The notes under the pieces: generated by a model | The model's input: only the letters and a program-made list of their open reading frames with translations | Told to the model about the DNA's origin: nothing | Databases searched by the model: none | Translations under genes and position numbers: made by a program | NCBI GenBank assembly: GCA_964628385.1 | Contig: CAZVOD010000044.1 | Span: 1-36,578, forward strand | DNA: 36,578 bases | Source: JANQPA01 sp964628385 | Lineage (GTDB): Bacteria; Bacteroidota; Bacteroidia; Chitinophagales; Saprospiraceae | Direction of reading: 5' to 3' | Shown: piece after piece, positions 1 through 8,221 of the stretch | How the letters are laid out: the number at the start of each line of letters is the position of its first letter | Numbering within the stretch: the stretch's first letter is position 1

Positions 1-107
1 ATTATTTTATACGGTTAAAGTCAAAAGCGACTTGGTATTTTAAAATAATAAAAAACTATAAAACATCTATTCTAAGAAAGCTAATTCTTAAAATAAACAA
101 AAAAAAC

Positions 108-1301
108 ATGAAGATATTTACCCTAGTAGTATCCTTTTTCTTTTATTCTTTAATCTTACTTAGCCAACAAACAGGGAAACTTCTGATAATGTCTTATCAA
201 GACTGTGAAATCGTTGTAGATGGACAAAAGTCTATAGAAATAACTGCTGCAACGCCTAAAGTTATAGAATTGATAGTAGGTGAACACTTCATTCAAAAAA
301 AATGCGATTCAGGAAATGAAATAGTAAAGATAAAAGCTAACGAACAAGTGATTCTTCAGATTGGTAAAGAAGAATTAGCAAAACCGGAAAATATAGAAAA
401 TATTATTCTTACTGATCAGGTTGTTCAAATTCCTGGCAGTCTAGAAAATACGCTTATAACTTTGAGTGATCAAGATTACGAAGATTCTGGCTTACCCATA
501 TTCCATTATTATTTTCAAAAGGGAGATGAAATTTCTATCAACATAACAAAAGTACAGTCCAAAGGAAGTTTCAATATAAGTTTATTTAGCTATCCCGATA
601 GCAATATACTGGTATCAAGAAACAATTTTGAGATTTTAAGGGACTTATCTTATCAAGTTAAAGAAAATGGGATTTTAGCTATTTACATTTCGACAAATTA
701 TGCCTTTCCGAGAAGCGCTAAACTTAGCATAGAGCGAAAAAAATCAAGCAATCATAATTCATCTAAGGTCGTAAGAAAAGTAAAGTATGAAGCTGTATCT
801 TTACAGGAGCCTATGAAATTATGGGTAAATAGTACTTCCAATGAAACTTGGAAGGGTGGAAAATCCAGGACTCATATACCTGTTCAATTACCGAAAAATA
901 CTGTAGAATGGTACTACATTTTTTCTGCATCTAGAAGCGAGCAAGAAGTAGAAAATAATAAGAACAAATTAAATCTATACTCCGAATTGGCAGGTGCCTT
1001 GACGGGGATTTCAGGAACAGTTCTTTCATTAGGAAGCAATATTATTTCTTCACCCCCTAGCACTAGCTACTGTGATGTTTATCTTTTGGATTATGATAAT
1101 TTAGTTAAATTTCTAAATAAACAGAATTTCACGGCTTTGAACGGTAGTGTAGAAAATATAAATTCAGGAAAAATGAAAATGACATCCCCTACAGAAGGCT
1201 TTTATTATTTGGGGTTTAAAAACAATAGTACTTTTCATGGAATTGGAGTAGCAATTGAAGTAGTAGCCATTACTAGAGAATATTATTATGATACTGAATA
1301 A
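108..1301 (+). CDS. Secreted protein of unknown function, AT-rich
   Basis: I do not recognise this 397-residue protein. It begins with a signal peptide (Lys2, then a hydrophobic run to about residue 19), so it should leave the cytoplasm. Residues 24-65 (starting GKLLIMSYQDCEIVVDGQ) resemble the short beta-rich PEGA-type modules found in surface proteins, but this is only a resemblance. Residues 130-210 form a second beta-rich block, and residues about 290-315 are a small-residue hydrophobic stretch (GALTGISGTVLSLGSNI) that could insert in a membrane or fold as a hairpin. The gene is clearly richer in A+T than the genes after 1.5 kb, which may mean a different origin. The ATG follows an A-rich leader with no Shine-Dalgarno, normal for Bacteroidota. 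It converges on the cyclophilin gene. The reading frame is certain, the function unknown. Confidence 0.8.
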   Translation: MKIFTLVVSFFFYSLILLSQQTGKLLIMSYQDCEIVVDGQKSIEITAATPKVIELIVGEHFIQKKCDSGNEIVKIKANEQVILQIGKEELAKPENIENIILTDQVVQIPGSLENTLITLSDQDYEDSGLPIFHYYFQKGDEISINITKVQSKGSFNISLFSYPDSNILVSRNNFEILRDLSYQVKENGILAIYISTNYAFPRSAKLSIERKKSSNHNSSKVVRKVKYEAVSLQEPMKLWVNSTSNETWKGGKSRTHIPVQLPKNTVEWYYIFSASRSEQEVENNKNKLNLYSELAGALTGISGTVLSLGSNIISSPPSTSYCDVYLLDYDNLVKFLNKQNFTALNGSVENINSGKMKMTSPTEGFYYLGFKNNSTFHGIGVAIEVVAITREYYYDTE

Positions 1302-1341
1302 AACTACTTTATTTTCAGTGAAATGCTTATTGAAGAAAACA

Positions 1342-1460
1342 AAATTTAGGGGCACTTAAGTAGTAAGTAAGCCTTCAATTAAGTCCTACCCAGAAGTTTC
1401 TTAGCTTTTGAATAAGCCATAAACAGAGTTTCTTCAGTTAACCAATGCCCCTAAAATTTT
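1342..1460. repeat. Imperfect inverted repeat between convergent genes
   Basis: TTTAGGGGCA at 1345-1354 is matched by TGCCCCTAAA at 1446-1455, and the match extends outward imperfectly through AAAATTT/AAATTTT. The arms are about 90 bases apart, longer than a normal terminator loop. It may be a long terminator hairpin or the ends of a small non-coding element. No coding sequence is supported between the arms. Confidence 0.45.
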
Positions 1461-1515
1461 TGGTTTGTTGTTATTACCACTAATTAATAATATAAACCAT
1501 GGCACACGAAAGCCT

Positions 1516-1959
1516 TTAGGCTGTTTGTTCCTGAATAAGCACTTTATTCATTTTATCTCCCGGGCGAATCTGGTCGATAATATCCAGGCCTTCTACAACT
1601 TTTCCAAAACAAGTATGATTGCGATCCAGATGGGCCGTATTTTCTCTGTTGTGACAAATAAAAAACTGGGAGCCTCCCGTATTTCTACCGGCATGAGCCA
1701 TAGAAAGTACGCCTTTATCGTGGTGTTGCTTCTCACCATCCAGTTCACAATCTATTGTATAACCGGGGCCGCCGGTACCGGTACCATGAGGGCATCCCCC
1801 CTGAATTACAAATCCGGGAATCACTCTGTGAAAAGTCAATCCATCATAAAAGCCGTCTTTGGCTAGTTTCACGAAATTGGCCACCGTATTAGGAGCATCC
1901 TGATCATAGAACTCAATTTTCATGGTGCCTTTTTCTGTTTGAATCTCTGCTGTTGTCAA
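1516..1959 (-). CDS. Cyclophilin-type peptidyl-prolyl cis-trans isomerase
   Basis: This 147-residue protein is a single cyclophilin domain and catalyses cis-trans isomerisation of Xaa-Pro bonds during protein folding. The active-site block FHRVIPGFVIQGG is at residues 43-55 with the catalytic Arg45, Phe50 and Gln53, and the second block GGSQFFI is at 95-101. There is no signal peptide, so it is probably cytoplasmic, like the short bacterial PpiB-type enzymes. Length and motif order are normal for that class. The gene is transcribed alone. A large antisense open frame over it (1465-1866) is a shadow. Confidence 0.93.
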   Translation of the reverse strand: MTTAEIQTEKGTMKIEFYDQDAPNTVANFVKLAKDGFYDGLTFHRVIPGFVIQGGCPHGTGTGGPGYTIDCELDGEKQHHDKGVLSMAHAGRNTGGSQFFICHNRENTAHLDRNHTCFGKVVEGLDIIDQIRPGDKMNKVLIQEQTA

Positions 1960-2097
1960 AATTGAATAGTTTTATGGAAAAAAATAAAAATGAATTTATT
2001 AAAATTTGGCCAAAATCAAAGATGTCCGCGTATTTTGACACTTATTTTAACCCTAATCTTCGATAATTCTGTTTGACACAAAGTAGAAAAATTACAA

Positions 2098-2940
2098 ATG
2101 CAATTAACCAACACCGGCGTCTCGCCACTGGAAAGAAATAGTGAGCGGCTAATGAATTTTACTTGCAAAGCACTTGTTGTGACCGTTTGGTCCAGTGCCT
2201 TTCTCTTTGGTCTTTACATCCTGGCCTTTTATTTCATGGCGCTCTTTGGTGGTGATATGAACAACTGGAATAAAGTACTACCAGGCCTGTATGACCCTCA
2301 AAGGGCGACCGCTACGGTAGGAATAGGAATACATTTTGCAGCCGGCGGTATTATTCTCATTCTGGGTTGTATCCAATTAATAGAAAGTTTTAGGAAAAAA
2401 TACCCCGCTGCCCATCGCTGGATAGGCCGGGTGTATATTGCTGCTTCTCTGCTGGCAGGGCTCGGCGGACTGGTCTTCATTTTTATACAGGGCACCGTTG
2501 GCGGTACGGTTATGAATATAGGTTTTTCTTTGTACGGTATCCTGATGATCATTTGTGCCACAGAGACAATTCGCCACGCTATGGCCAAACGATTCGAATT
2601 ACACAGGGCCTGGGCGATAAGATTATTTGCCCTCGCCATTGGCTCCTGGCTTTATCGCATGGATTATGGCTTTTGGTTCTTGCTGGCCAATGGCTATGGC
2701 CATACCGATCAGTTCAACGGTAGCTTTGACTATTTTATGGATTTTTTCTTTTACCTACCCAATTTATTGGTAGCTGAAATTTATATAGGCCGCTGGAAAA
2801 TACTTAAAACGCCGCAAGTGAAAATCGCAGCATCGATAGGATTATTGCTGGCTACCGCTTTTCTCCTGCTGGGTACTTTCTTTTTCACTACTCATTTGTG
2901 GGGACCCGCTATTCTCTCTTTGGCAGGAATATCTTCTTAG
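2098..2940 (+). CDS. DUF2306-like polytopic membrane protein
   Basis: This 280-residue protein has about seven or eight hydrophobic segments (residues about 25-55, 78-97, 107-130, 137-150, 170-190, 210-228, 240-268). Conserved polar and histidine positions lie in the middle: AHRWIGRVY around 105-113 and ELHRAWAIR around 168-176. This arrangement, with HRxxGRxY followed by HRxWxxR, is typical of DUF2306 membrane proteins, whose biochemical role is not established. The histidines may bind haem or metal, which is inference. The start is the ATG directly after an AT-rich leader. The gene converges on the YCF48 gene across a shared terminator. Confidence 0.78.
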   Translation: MQLTNTGVSPLERNSERLMNFTCKALVVTVWSSAFLFGLYILAFYFMALFGGDMNNWNKVLPGLYDPQRATATVGIGIHFAAGGIILILGCIQLIESFRKKYPAAHRWIGRVYIAASLLAGLGGLVFIFIQGTVGGTVMNIGFSLYGILMIICATETIRHAMAKRFELHRAWAIRLFALAIGSWLYRMDYGFWFLLANGYGHTDQFNGSFDYFMDFFFYLPNLLVAEIYIGRWKILKTPQVKIAASIGLLLATAFLLLGTFFFTTHLWGPAILSLAGISS

Positions 2941-2964
2941 AGTAGTTATTTTTTGGGGAAAAAC

Positions 2965-3002
2965 CATTCCGGGTTTTAAGCGATTGCGAAAAACCCAGAA
3001 TG
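2965..3002. terminator. Bidirectional terminator hairpin
   Basis: CATTCCGGGTTTT (2965-2977) pairs with AAAACCCAGAATG (2990-3002) with one mismatch around a 12-base loop. It lies between the convergent DUF2306 and YCF48 genes. A run of T/A on the upstream side (ATTTTTTGGGGAAAAA) can serve as the U-tract for the leftward transcript. Confidence 0.7.
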
Positions 3003-3020
3003 ATCTTTACTGTATCAATG

Positions 3021-5111
3021 TTAGCGCTTTAACCATTTGGCAGTATACCGTAATCCTTTACATTGTGCACTAAGAAAATACAAACCATCCGATAGGTCAT
3101 TTACCTCAACATTATTCTTTCCTCTAAATAATGGCAGTTGCTTGACTAGCTGCCCCTGCTGGTTGTAAATAGTCATCATGCTTGAGCAGTCTGCCGTCCA
3201 GCTGACCTGAAAAGAGCCAGTTCCCGGATTAGGAAAAACTTGTAATGGCTGCGCATTGGCCGTAAAGGTACTATTCACTGAATTTGTGAGGGTTGTAAAT
3301 TCAACGCTGCCGCCCGAACCGATCAACCAAACGGTGATGTCACCATTTTCTGGATTGGTTGTACCTTCCACAGCATTGAACGGAATTTCGTCATTTCTTT
3401 CAACTACCCAGGTCTGTCCACCGTCTTCGGTCATACAAACAACGCCTCCACTTGCGGTACCTCCAACTAAAAAGCCTACCTCAGGAGAAACCATTTTGAG
3501 ATCTCTCCAAATTGATCCAGTTGGTAATTGCTCAATTGTCCAGGTCAGGCCAGCATCTTCGGTCTTTAGAATTTCGCTGCTTCTAGAATCAACAACTAAC
3601 CATCCGGTATTTTCATCTAAGAAAGTTATTTTACCAAAACTAAAATTAGTTGAGGCATCGATCTGATTCCAGCTTTCTCCTCCATTTGATGTTCTGAAGA
3701 TTACGCCGTCTCGACCAGCCGCTATGCCTATGTTTTCATTTATAAAATGAACATCTGTCATGTATGGCTCGCCGGGCAGAGTGTCAATTTCCCAACTTGC
3801 TCCTCCGTCTGTAGTGTGTACCAGAAAACCTCTGGAGCTAGGTGCCCAAACTTCATCTTCACTGATGATCTCTATATTCAAGACTAAGGAACCGGGTAGA
3901 TTAATCATTCTTTCCCAGGTTTCACCTCCATCTGTACTTTTGTTAATATAAGCAAAGAAAGTTCCCCAGGCTACCGTTTCGGACGCCATGCCGGCATAAA
4001 GATAATTGGCACCCTCCTGTGGCTTATACTCCCAGGTTGCGCCAAAATCCTCAGTGGTATAAAATGCACTGATAGCACCGGCAATAACTCCGCTGCCAGA
4101 ATCATCTATATCGATAGAGCGCAACGGGCTTTTATCACCGGGATATTGATCAATCCAATTTTCCGAAAACTCCCTGGTATGAGGTATGCCCATATACTGA
4201 GCCACCGACCAAACACTGCCATCAGCGTGCGTGTGCAGGCGCTCCAGATTCCCCGTAGAAGTGAAATTGTTGATAAACTCCCAGGTGAGGCCCCCATCCT
4301 GACTCTGGAAAATACGGGAACCTCCTATGCCCACCAATCGGTCTTCGTCAATTACCACCATATCTCTTAAAGAACTGGAAAAAGCGCCTTCTGTGTGCAA
4401 TGAAAAACTGGCACCACCATCTTCTGATTTATATAAATCTCTACCACTGGACAGAAAACCAACCGACTCATCTAAAAACCGGATGACTGTCCCCTGAGAA
4501 AAAGCAGTAGGTTCGGTTTGTTGCCAGGTATCCCCTCCATCAACAGTGTAATGCACCAAACCTGAGGCATCCATAAGCCAGGCTTTTTGAGCATCTAAAA
4601 AGGAAAACTTATCTGAATTAGCCGGAAAATTGTCAGTTAGCTCGGTCCAGGTAGCTCCCTGATCAGTAGACCGATAAAGTCGGCTATCTCTTGTTGTGAG
4701 AAAGAAATTATTCTCGCTTAATACAAAAACTTCGTCTATTACGGTTTCTATTGTTTCCCATTCTACGGTAGTCCAGATACTTCCGCCATTGTCTGATCGA
4801 TAGATAATACCTCGATTGGTACTTACCAGGACAGATTGCCCATTTGATCCGGGAATATATTCTACCCTGGATAGGTCATCCGTTAGTTCAGTAGGGATAG
4901 CAGTCCATTCTTCTCCTTTGTTAATCGTTTTCAGGATTGTGCCGTTTTCGCCAACAGCCCATCCAAAACCCGTTTCATCAACATAAATATCTTTGAGGTC
5001 TTCATGTGGGATAGAAGGTAAGACTTTAGTCCATTCCAGTTGTGCAGATAAAGCAGTAGTTAGGCATAGAGCAAAGAATAGCCCTATGATGCGTGTGTTA
5101 AAATACATCAT
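3021..5111 (-). CDS. YCF48/BNR-repeat secreted protein with T9SS sorting domain
   Basis: This 696-residue exported protein is probably delivered by the type IX secretion system. Residues 1-23 are a signal peptide ending at LSAQ. The body is built of repeated blades of the form GENGTILKTINKGEEW, DGGASW or DGGETW, spaced about 40-45 residues apart to about residue 600. This is the YCF48/BNR pattern of a six- to eight-bladed beta-propeller. Residues about 622-696 are a T9SS type A C-terminal domain: FPNPGTGSF, then IYNQQGQLV, then a NDLSDGLYFL block and a basic end (KWLKR). The gene starts 27 bp after the response-regulator gene and points the same way, so it may be in that operon. The ligand is unknown. 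Confidence 0.88.
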   Translation of the reverse strand: MMYFNTRIIGLFFALCLTTALSAQLEWTKVLPSIPHEDLKDIYVDETGFGWAVGENGTILKTINKGEEWTAIPTELTDDLSRVEYIPGSNGQSVLVSTNRGIIYRSDNGGSIWTTVEWETIETVIDEVFVLSENNFFLTTRDSRLYRSTDQGATWTELTDNFPANSDKFSFLDAQKAWLMDASGLVHYTVDGGDTWQQTEPTAFSQGTVIRFLDESVGFLSSGRDLYKSEDGGASFSLHTEGAFSSSLRDMVVIDEDRLVGIGGSRIFQSQDGGLTWEFINNFTSTGNLERLHTHADGSVWSVAQYMGIPHTREFSENWIDQYPGDKSPLRSIDIDDSGSGVIAGAISAFYTTEDFGATWEYKPQEGANYLYAGMASETVAWGTFFAYINKSTDGGETWERMINLPGSLVLNIEIISEDEVWAPSSRGFLVHTTDGGASWEIDTLPGEPYMTDVHFINENIGIAAGRDGVIFRTSNGGESWNQIDASTNFSFGKITFLDENTGWLVVDSRSSEILKTEDAGLTWTIEQLPTGSIWRDLKMVSPEVGFLVGGTASGGVVCMTEDGGQTWVVERNDEIPFNAVEGTTNPENGDITVWLIGSGGSVEFTTLTNSVNSTFTANAQPLQVFPNPGTGSFQVSWTADCSSMMTIYNQQGQLVKQLPLFRGKNNVEVNDLSDGLYFLSAQCKGLRYTAKWLKR

Positions 5112-5138
5112 TGTAGAAAGTTTATTTAGTGTTTAAGA

Positions 5139-5744
5139 TTATCCAAAAATTTTGTGGATCACTGAGGCGCGATTGGGAACCTCCAGTTTTTCCAGGATTT
5201 TCCTTACATGAGTTTTTACGGTATTAATGGAAATAAAGTGTTTGGCAGATATTTGCTTGTTAGTCATTCCTTCACATAAATCCTTAAGGACGGTATATTC
5301 CTTTTGAGTAAACGGACTAATGGTCATATCATCTAATCTCTCTTTTGAGGGTACTTGCTTTTTGCTCTCTACAGAAAATCGATACATGGCAATTTCCAGC
5401 GAGGAGAACAACTCTTTTTCAGAAAACGGCTTGACCACATATCCGTAGGGCATGGTTTTTTTGGCTGCATCTAAGGTTTGCTTATCAGCAAATGATGTCA
5501 GGTAGATAAAGGGTAGCCGATAATCCCGGCTGATGATTTTCGCCAAATCTATACCCGTTTCTTTACCCTCTATTTGAATATCCAGCAATACAATATCCGG
5601 ATGTTCCTTTTGGAGCAGGGCCAGGGCTTTATCACTTGAGTAGGCCACACCAGCCACTTCGTAGTCGATCGCTCTGAGGCTATCAGCAATATCTTCTGCT
5701 ATGAGTACCTCATCTTCTACTATCAAGACTCTGATCCCTGACAT
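5139..5744 (-). CDS. Response regulator, receiver plus LuxR-type HTH
   Basis: This 201-residue DNA-binding response regulator has a receiver domain at residues 4-120, with the acidic pocket Glu10/Asp11, phospho-acceptor Asp55 in IVLLDIQ, the Thr83/Ser84 switch and Lys105 in VVKPFSE. A GerE/LuxR helix-turn-helix covers about 138-201, with GMTNKQISAKHFISINTVKT as its core. It should receive phosphate from the kinase encoded directly upstream, because one base separates the kinase stop from this ATG and translation is likely coupled. The target genes are not visible here, but the YCF48 gene 27 bp downstream is a candidate by position. The family match is certain; the signal and regulon are unknown. 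Confidence 0.95.
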   Translation of the reverse strand: MSGIRVLIVEDEVLIAEDIADSLRAIDYEVAGVAYSSDKALALLQKEHPDIVLLDIQIEGKETGIDLAKIISRDYRLPFIYLTSFADKQTLDAAKKTMPYGYVVKPFSEKELFSSLEIAMYRFSVESKKQVPSKERLDDMTISPFTQKEYTVLKDLCEGMTNKQISAKHFISINTVKTHVRKILEKLEVPNRASVIHKIFG

Positions 5745-5745
5745 T

Positions 5746-7881
5746 TCAGTGTACTTTTTTATAGGATAAAATTAATAATGCCACACAAGTACCATTAGTA
5801 TTATCAAGTTGTATAGTAGCCTTGAGCTTTTCGCTGAATGCTCTGACAAGTCTAAAGCCAAAAGTATCTGAATTATCGAAGGCGTTCAGGTTATTTATTC
5901 CCGGTCCATTATCTTCTACCTGTAGTAAAAGTTTATCCTTTATTTCCACTAATTTTATGTAGAGCCGCCCGTTTGAAATGCCCGTAAAACCATATTTTAG
6001 CGCATTACTAACCAATTCATTCATAACAAGTCCCAGGGGTACTACGGTATCTACATCCAGGTTGAGGTCATCAATATCCGTTACCAGTTCAACTTTACTT
6101 TCAGATACTTTATAAGTAGCAAAAAGCTCTTCCAGAAGCTTTGAGAAGTAAGGTTTCACCTTTACGCCTGTGAGGTTTTCTCGCTGGTATAGATCCTGAT
6201 GAATTAATGCCATAGAGCGCACACGGGTACGGCCATCATTGATGGCACTAATTGCATTGGGGTCTTTGATATATCTGGATTGTAATTTGAGCAAGCTGGA
6301 AACGATCTGTAGGTTATTTTTCACTCGATGATGAATTTCTCTGAGTAACAGGTCTTTCTCAGAAAGTGCTATTTCTATAATAGCATTTTTACTAACCAAC
6401 TGGCGAGCACTTTTTCTAATGGTATAAAAAAGATAAAAGGCCAATGCCATGCCCAGGAAGGTAACCAGTGCCAGTACAATCAGAATAACTTTTTGTCGCT
6501 GATTACTTCTGAGTTTCAGCCTGGCTATATCATTTTGATGAGTCAGGGAAGTGATAGCTGCTTCCTGACGGTTCCTCTGATAAATAGCTTCCAGCTGTTG
6601 AGTTGCTTTATCTTTTCTTCTCTGATAGATACTATCTCTTAACTGACTCGCCTTTTTAGCCGCCTGTAAGGCCTGCTGATAATTTCCCAGCTTCTCAGCC
6701 GTTACTACAATACCCTCGGCTATCGCCTGCTGAAAGGCCAGGTCATCCGATAAAATCACTTCGGTTGATAAGCTTTTAAAATTGGATAAGCTTTCCTTTA
6801 GTTTTCCCTCTTTCAACTGAATTTTGGCCTCTAACAGCCTTAATGTCATTTGGTCTACGACATTATTAAGGGTATCAGCGAGGCTTTTTCCTTTGACAAG
6901 GAACTGCCTCGCCAGCACCAGTTGATCATGTGAATAGTGAAGCTGGGTAAGCCGCACGAATTGGTCCAGAATTTTAGGTGTTCTACCTAATTTTTCATAA
7001 ATACTTAATGCTTTCATATGGTTTTCACGGGCCGCTTCGTAGTTATTTTCAGCTTCGGCTATACTACCCTTACAAGCCCAAATATGCCCCTGAAATAATT
7101 CCAGCTCCAAGCTATCGGCCAGTATTAGAGCCTCTTCTGCATATGACCTGGCTTTCTGAGGATATCCACTTTCCACCAGCAAATGAGCAATATTATTCAT
7201 ACTGTTCACCACAATATATGACTGACCGCGCTCCCGGCTAATTTGAAGAGCTAATAGAAAATAATCGATACTTTCCTCTCTAAACTCCTGCTCCTGATAA
7301 AAATAAGCCATGGCTTCGTAGGCAATACTCAACCGGGCACTGTCAGCAATAGCTTCTTTTATTCGTATAGCTTCCTTAAAGTAATGGTAGGCCGAATCCG
7401 TCTGTCCTAACTCCTTGAAATTATATCCCATCAAGGTGAGCCTGGAGGAATACTTTTGCTGATCACCGGCCAGATTGGCATAATAGGCACACTTTCTATT
7501 GTAAACCAAAGCAATAGAATCCTTACCCCTCATTCGGTTAATTTCTCCTAAAACGCTGTAGGCATAGCTCGTTTGGCGATGCAAATCTGTTTGTTCGGAA
7601 AAAGCCGCCGCTCTTTTGTACGTATTTAAAGAGGAATCAATCTGCCATTTTTCCAATAACAACTTCCCCTTGAGCAGGAGAGCGTGAGTGATTTGCTCTT
7701 TATTGCTTGCTTCTTTTATTTTTTGCTCCAATAAATTAAAAGCCTCTTGCTCTTTGGTACTGTCCCATAAATCTACTACCTTTTCCAGTGCTGGTACTAC
7801 CTGATCATACCCAGTATGCTGTCCCTGCAAATGAGGGAGGGTAAGAAGAAGCGTAAAATATATAATTGACAGTTTTTTCAT
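5746..7881 (-). CDS. TPR-containing sensor histidine kinase, HisKA_2 type
   Basis: This 711-residue membrane-bound sensor kinase has a signal peptide at 1-20. A long helical sensor of tetratricopeptide repeats follows (about 60-410, with pairs such as DSAYHYFKEAIRIKE). A coiled-coil-like linker is at 415-462, one transmembrane segment at about 464-487, a HisKA_2 dimerisation block with REIHHRVKNNLQIVSSLLKL at 514-533 (phospho-acceptor His517/518), and an HATPase domain with the N box NELVSNALKYGF and G box VEDNGPGI (about 655). The TPR region is probably periplasmic, so the signal is probably a protein-protein contact. The kinase and its regulator form a complete pair. A solo repeat end sits 14 bp upstream of the start and may carry or disrupt its promoter. 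Confidence 0.93.
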   Translation of the reverse strand: MKKLSIIYFTLLLTLPHLQGQHTGYDQVVPALEKVVDLWDSTKEQEAFNLLEQKIKEASNKEQITHALLLKGKLLLEKWQIDSSLNTYKRAAAFSEQTDLHRQTSYAYSVLGEINRMRGKDSIALVYNRKCAYYANLAGDQQKYSSRLTLMGYNFKELGQTDSAYHYFKEAIRIKEAIADSARLSIAYEAMAYFYQEQEFREESIDYFLLALQISRERGQSYIVVNSMNNIAHLLVESGYPQKARSYAEEALILADSLELELFQGHIWACKGSIAEAENNYEAARENHMKALSIYEKLGRTPKILDQFVRLTQLHYSHDQLVLARQFLVKGKSLADTLNNVVDQMTLRLLEAKIQLKEGKLKESLSNFKSLSTEVILSDDLAFQQAIAEGIVVTAEKLGNYQQALQAAKKASQLRDSIYQRRKDKATQQLEAIYQRNRQEAAITSLTHQNDIARLKLRSNQRQKVILIVLALVTFLGMALAFYLFYTIRKSARQLVSKNAIIEIALSEKDLLLREIHHRVKNNLQIVSSLLKLQSRYIKDPNAISAINDGRTRVRSMALIHQDLYQRENLTGVKVKPYFSKLLEELFATYKVSESKVELVTDIDDLNLDVDTVVPLGLVMNELVSNALKYGFTGISNGRLYIKLVEIKDKLLLQVEDNGPGINNLNAFDNSDTFGFRLVRAFSEKLKATIQLDNTNGTCVALLILSYKKVH

Positions 7882-7894
7882 ACCAGCAAAAAAA

Positions 7895-7920
7895 GACTTT
7901 TAATACCTGCCAAACAAGAC
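7895..7920 (-). repeat. Solo left end of the TAGACTTGTTTCG repeat family
   Basis: The minus strand reads GTCTTGTTTGGCAGGTATTAAAAGTC. It matches the left ends at 19107, 29232 and 29913 in nearly every position of CTTGTTTCGCAGGTATTAAAA, with one substitution (C to G). No matching right end was found nearby, so this is a solo or decayed copy. It lies just upstream of the kinase gene. Confidence 0.6.
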
Positions 7921-8221
7921 CAACATTTACAAAATAAATAGCTTATTCTAACTAATACATCATCCTTGTGGGTGATTTAGGAGAAAAATCTAACCGAATG
8001 CTATTTCACTTACCAGTCTAGACAAGGAATCGTTAGAACTCGAAATGGACTTTGGAACGCTCAGCGTCGATACACTTTCACTCAAAGACGTGCTGTAGTT
8101 AAGAAGCCTGGATAAATCAGAAAAACATATAACGATTAGGCGTATCTTTGGATTTTGCTTTCAAAACCAGAAATGGATAGCAAGGAATGCTCACAAAGGC
8201 ATTTTGACTAGTGTAGCGTCT
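7921..8221. other. Intergenic spacer without a supported gene
   Basis: This spacer lies between the fhs stop and the kinase start. One plus-strand frame (about 8014-8097) reads like a peptide tail (MDFGTLSVDTLSLKDVL is its end) but has no upstream start or ribosome-binding context. I see no hairpin terminator of quality, RNA gene or further repeat. Confidence 0.4.

Noticed and set aside
1465..1866. 133-codon plus-strand open frame over the cyclophilin gene
   Set aside because: It lies antisense to a textbook cyclophilin, its product has no recognisable domain, and its composition is that of a shadow frame.
8014..8097. Peptide-like frame ending MDFGTLSVDTLSLKDVL in the spacer before fhs, considered as a peptide precursor
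   Set aside because: There is no start codon with context, no leader or modification genes nearby, and the upstream frame closes at once. It could be chance or an old remnant.
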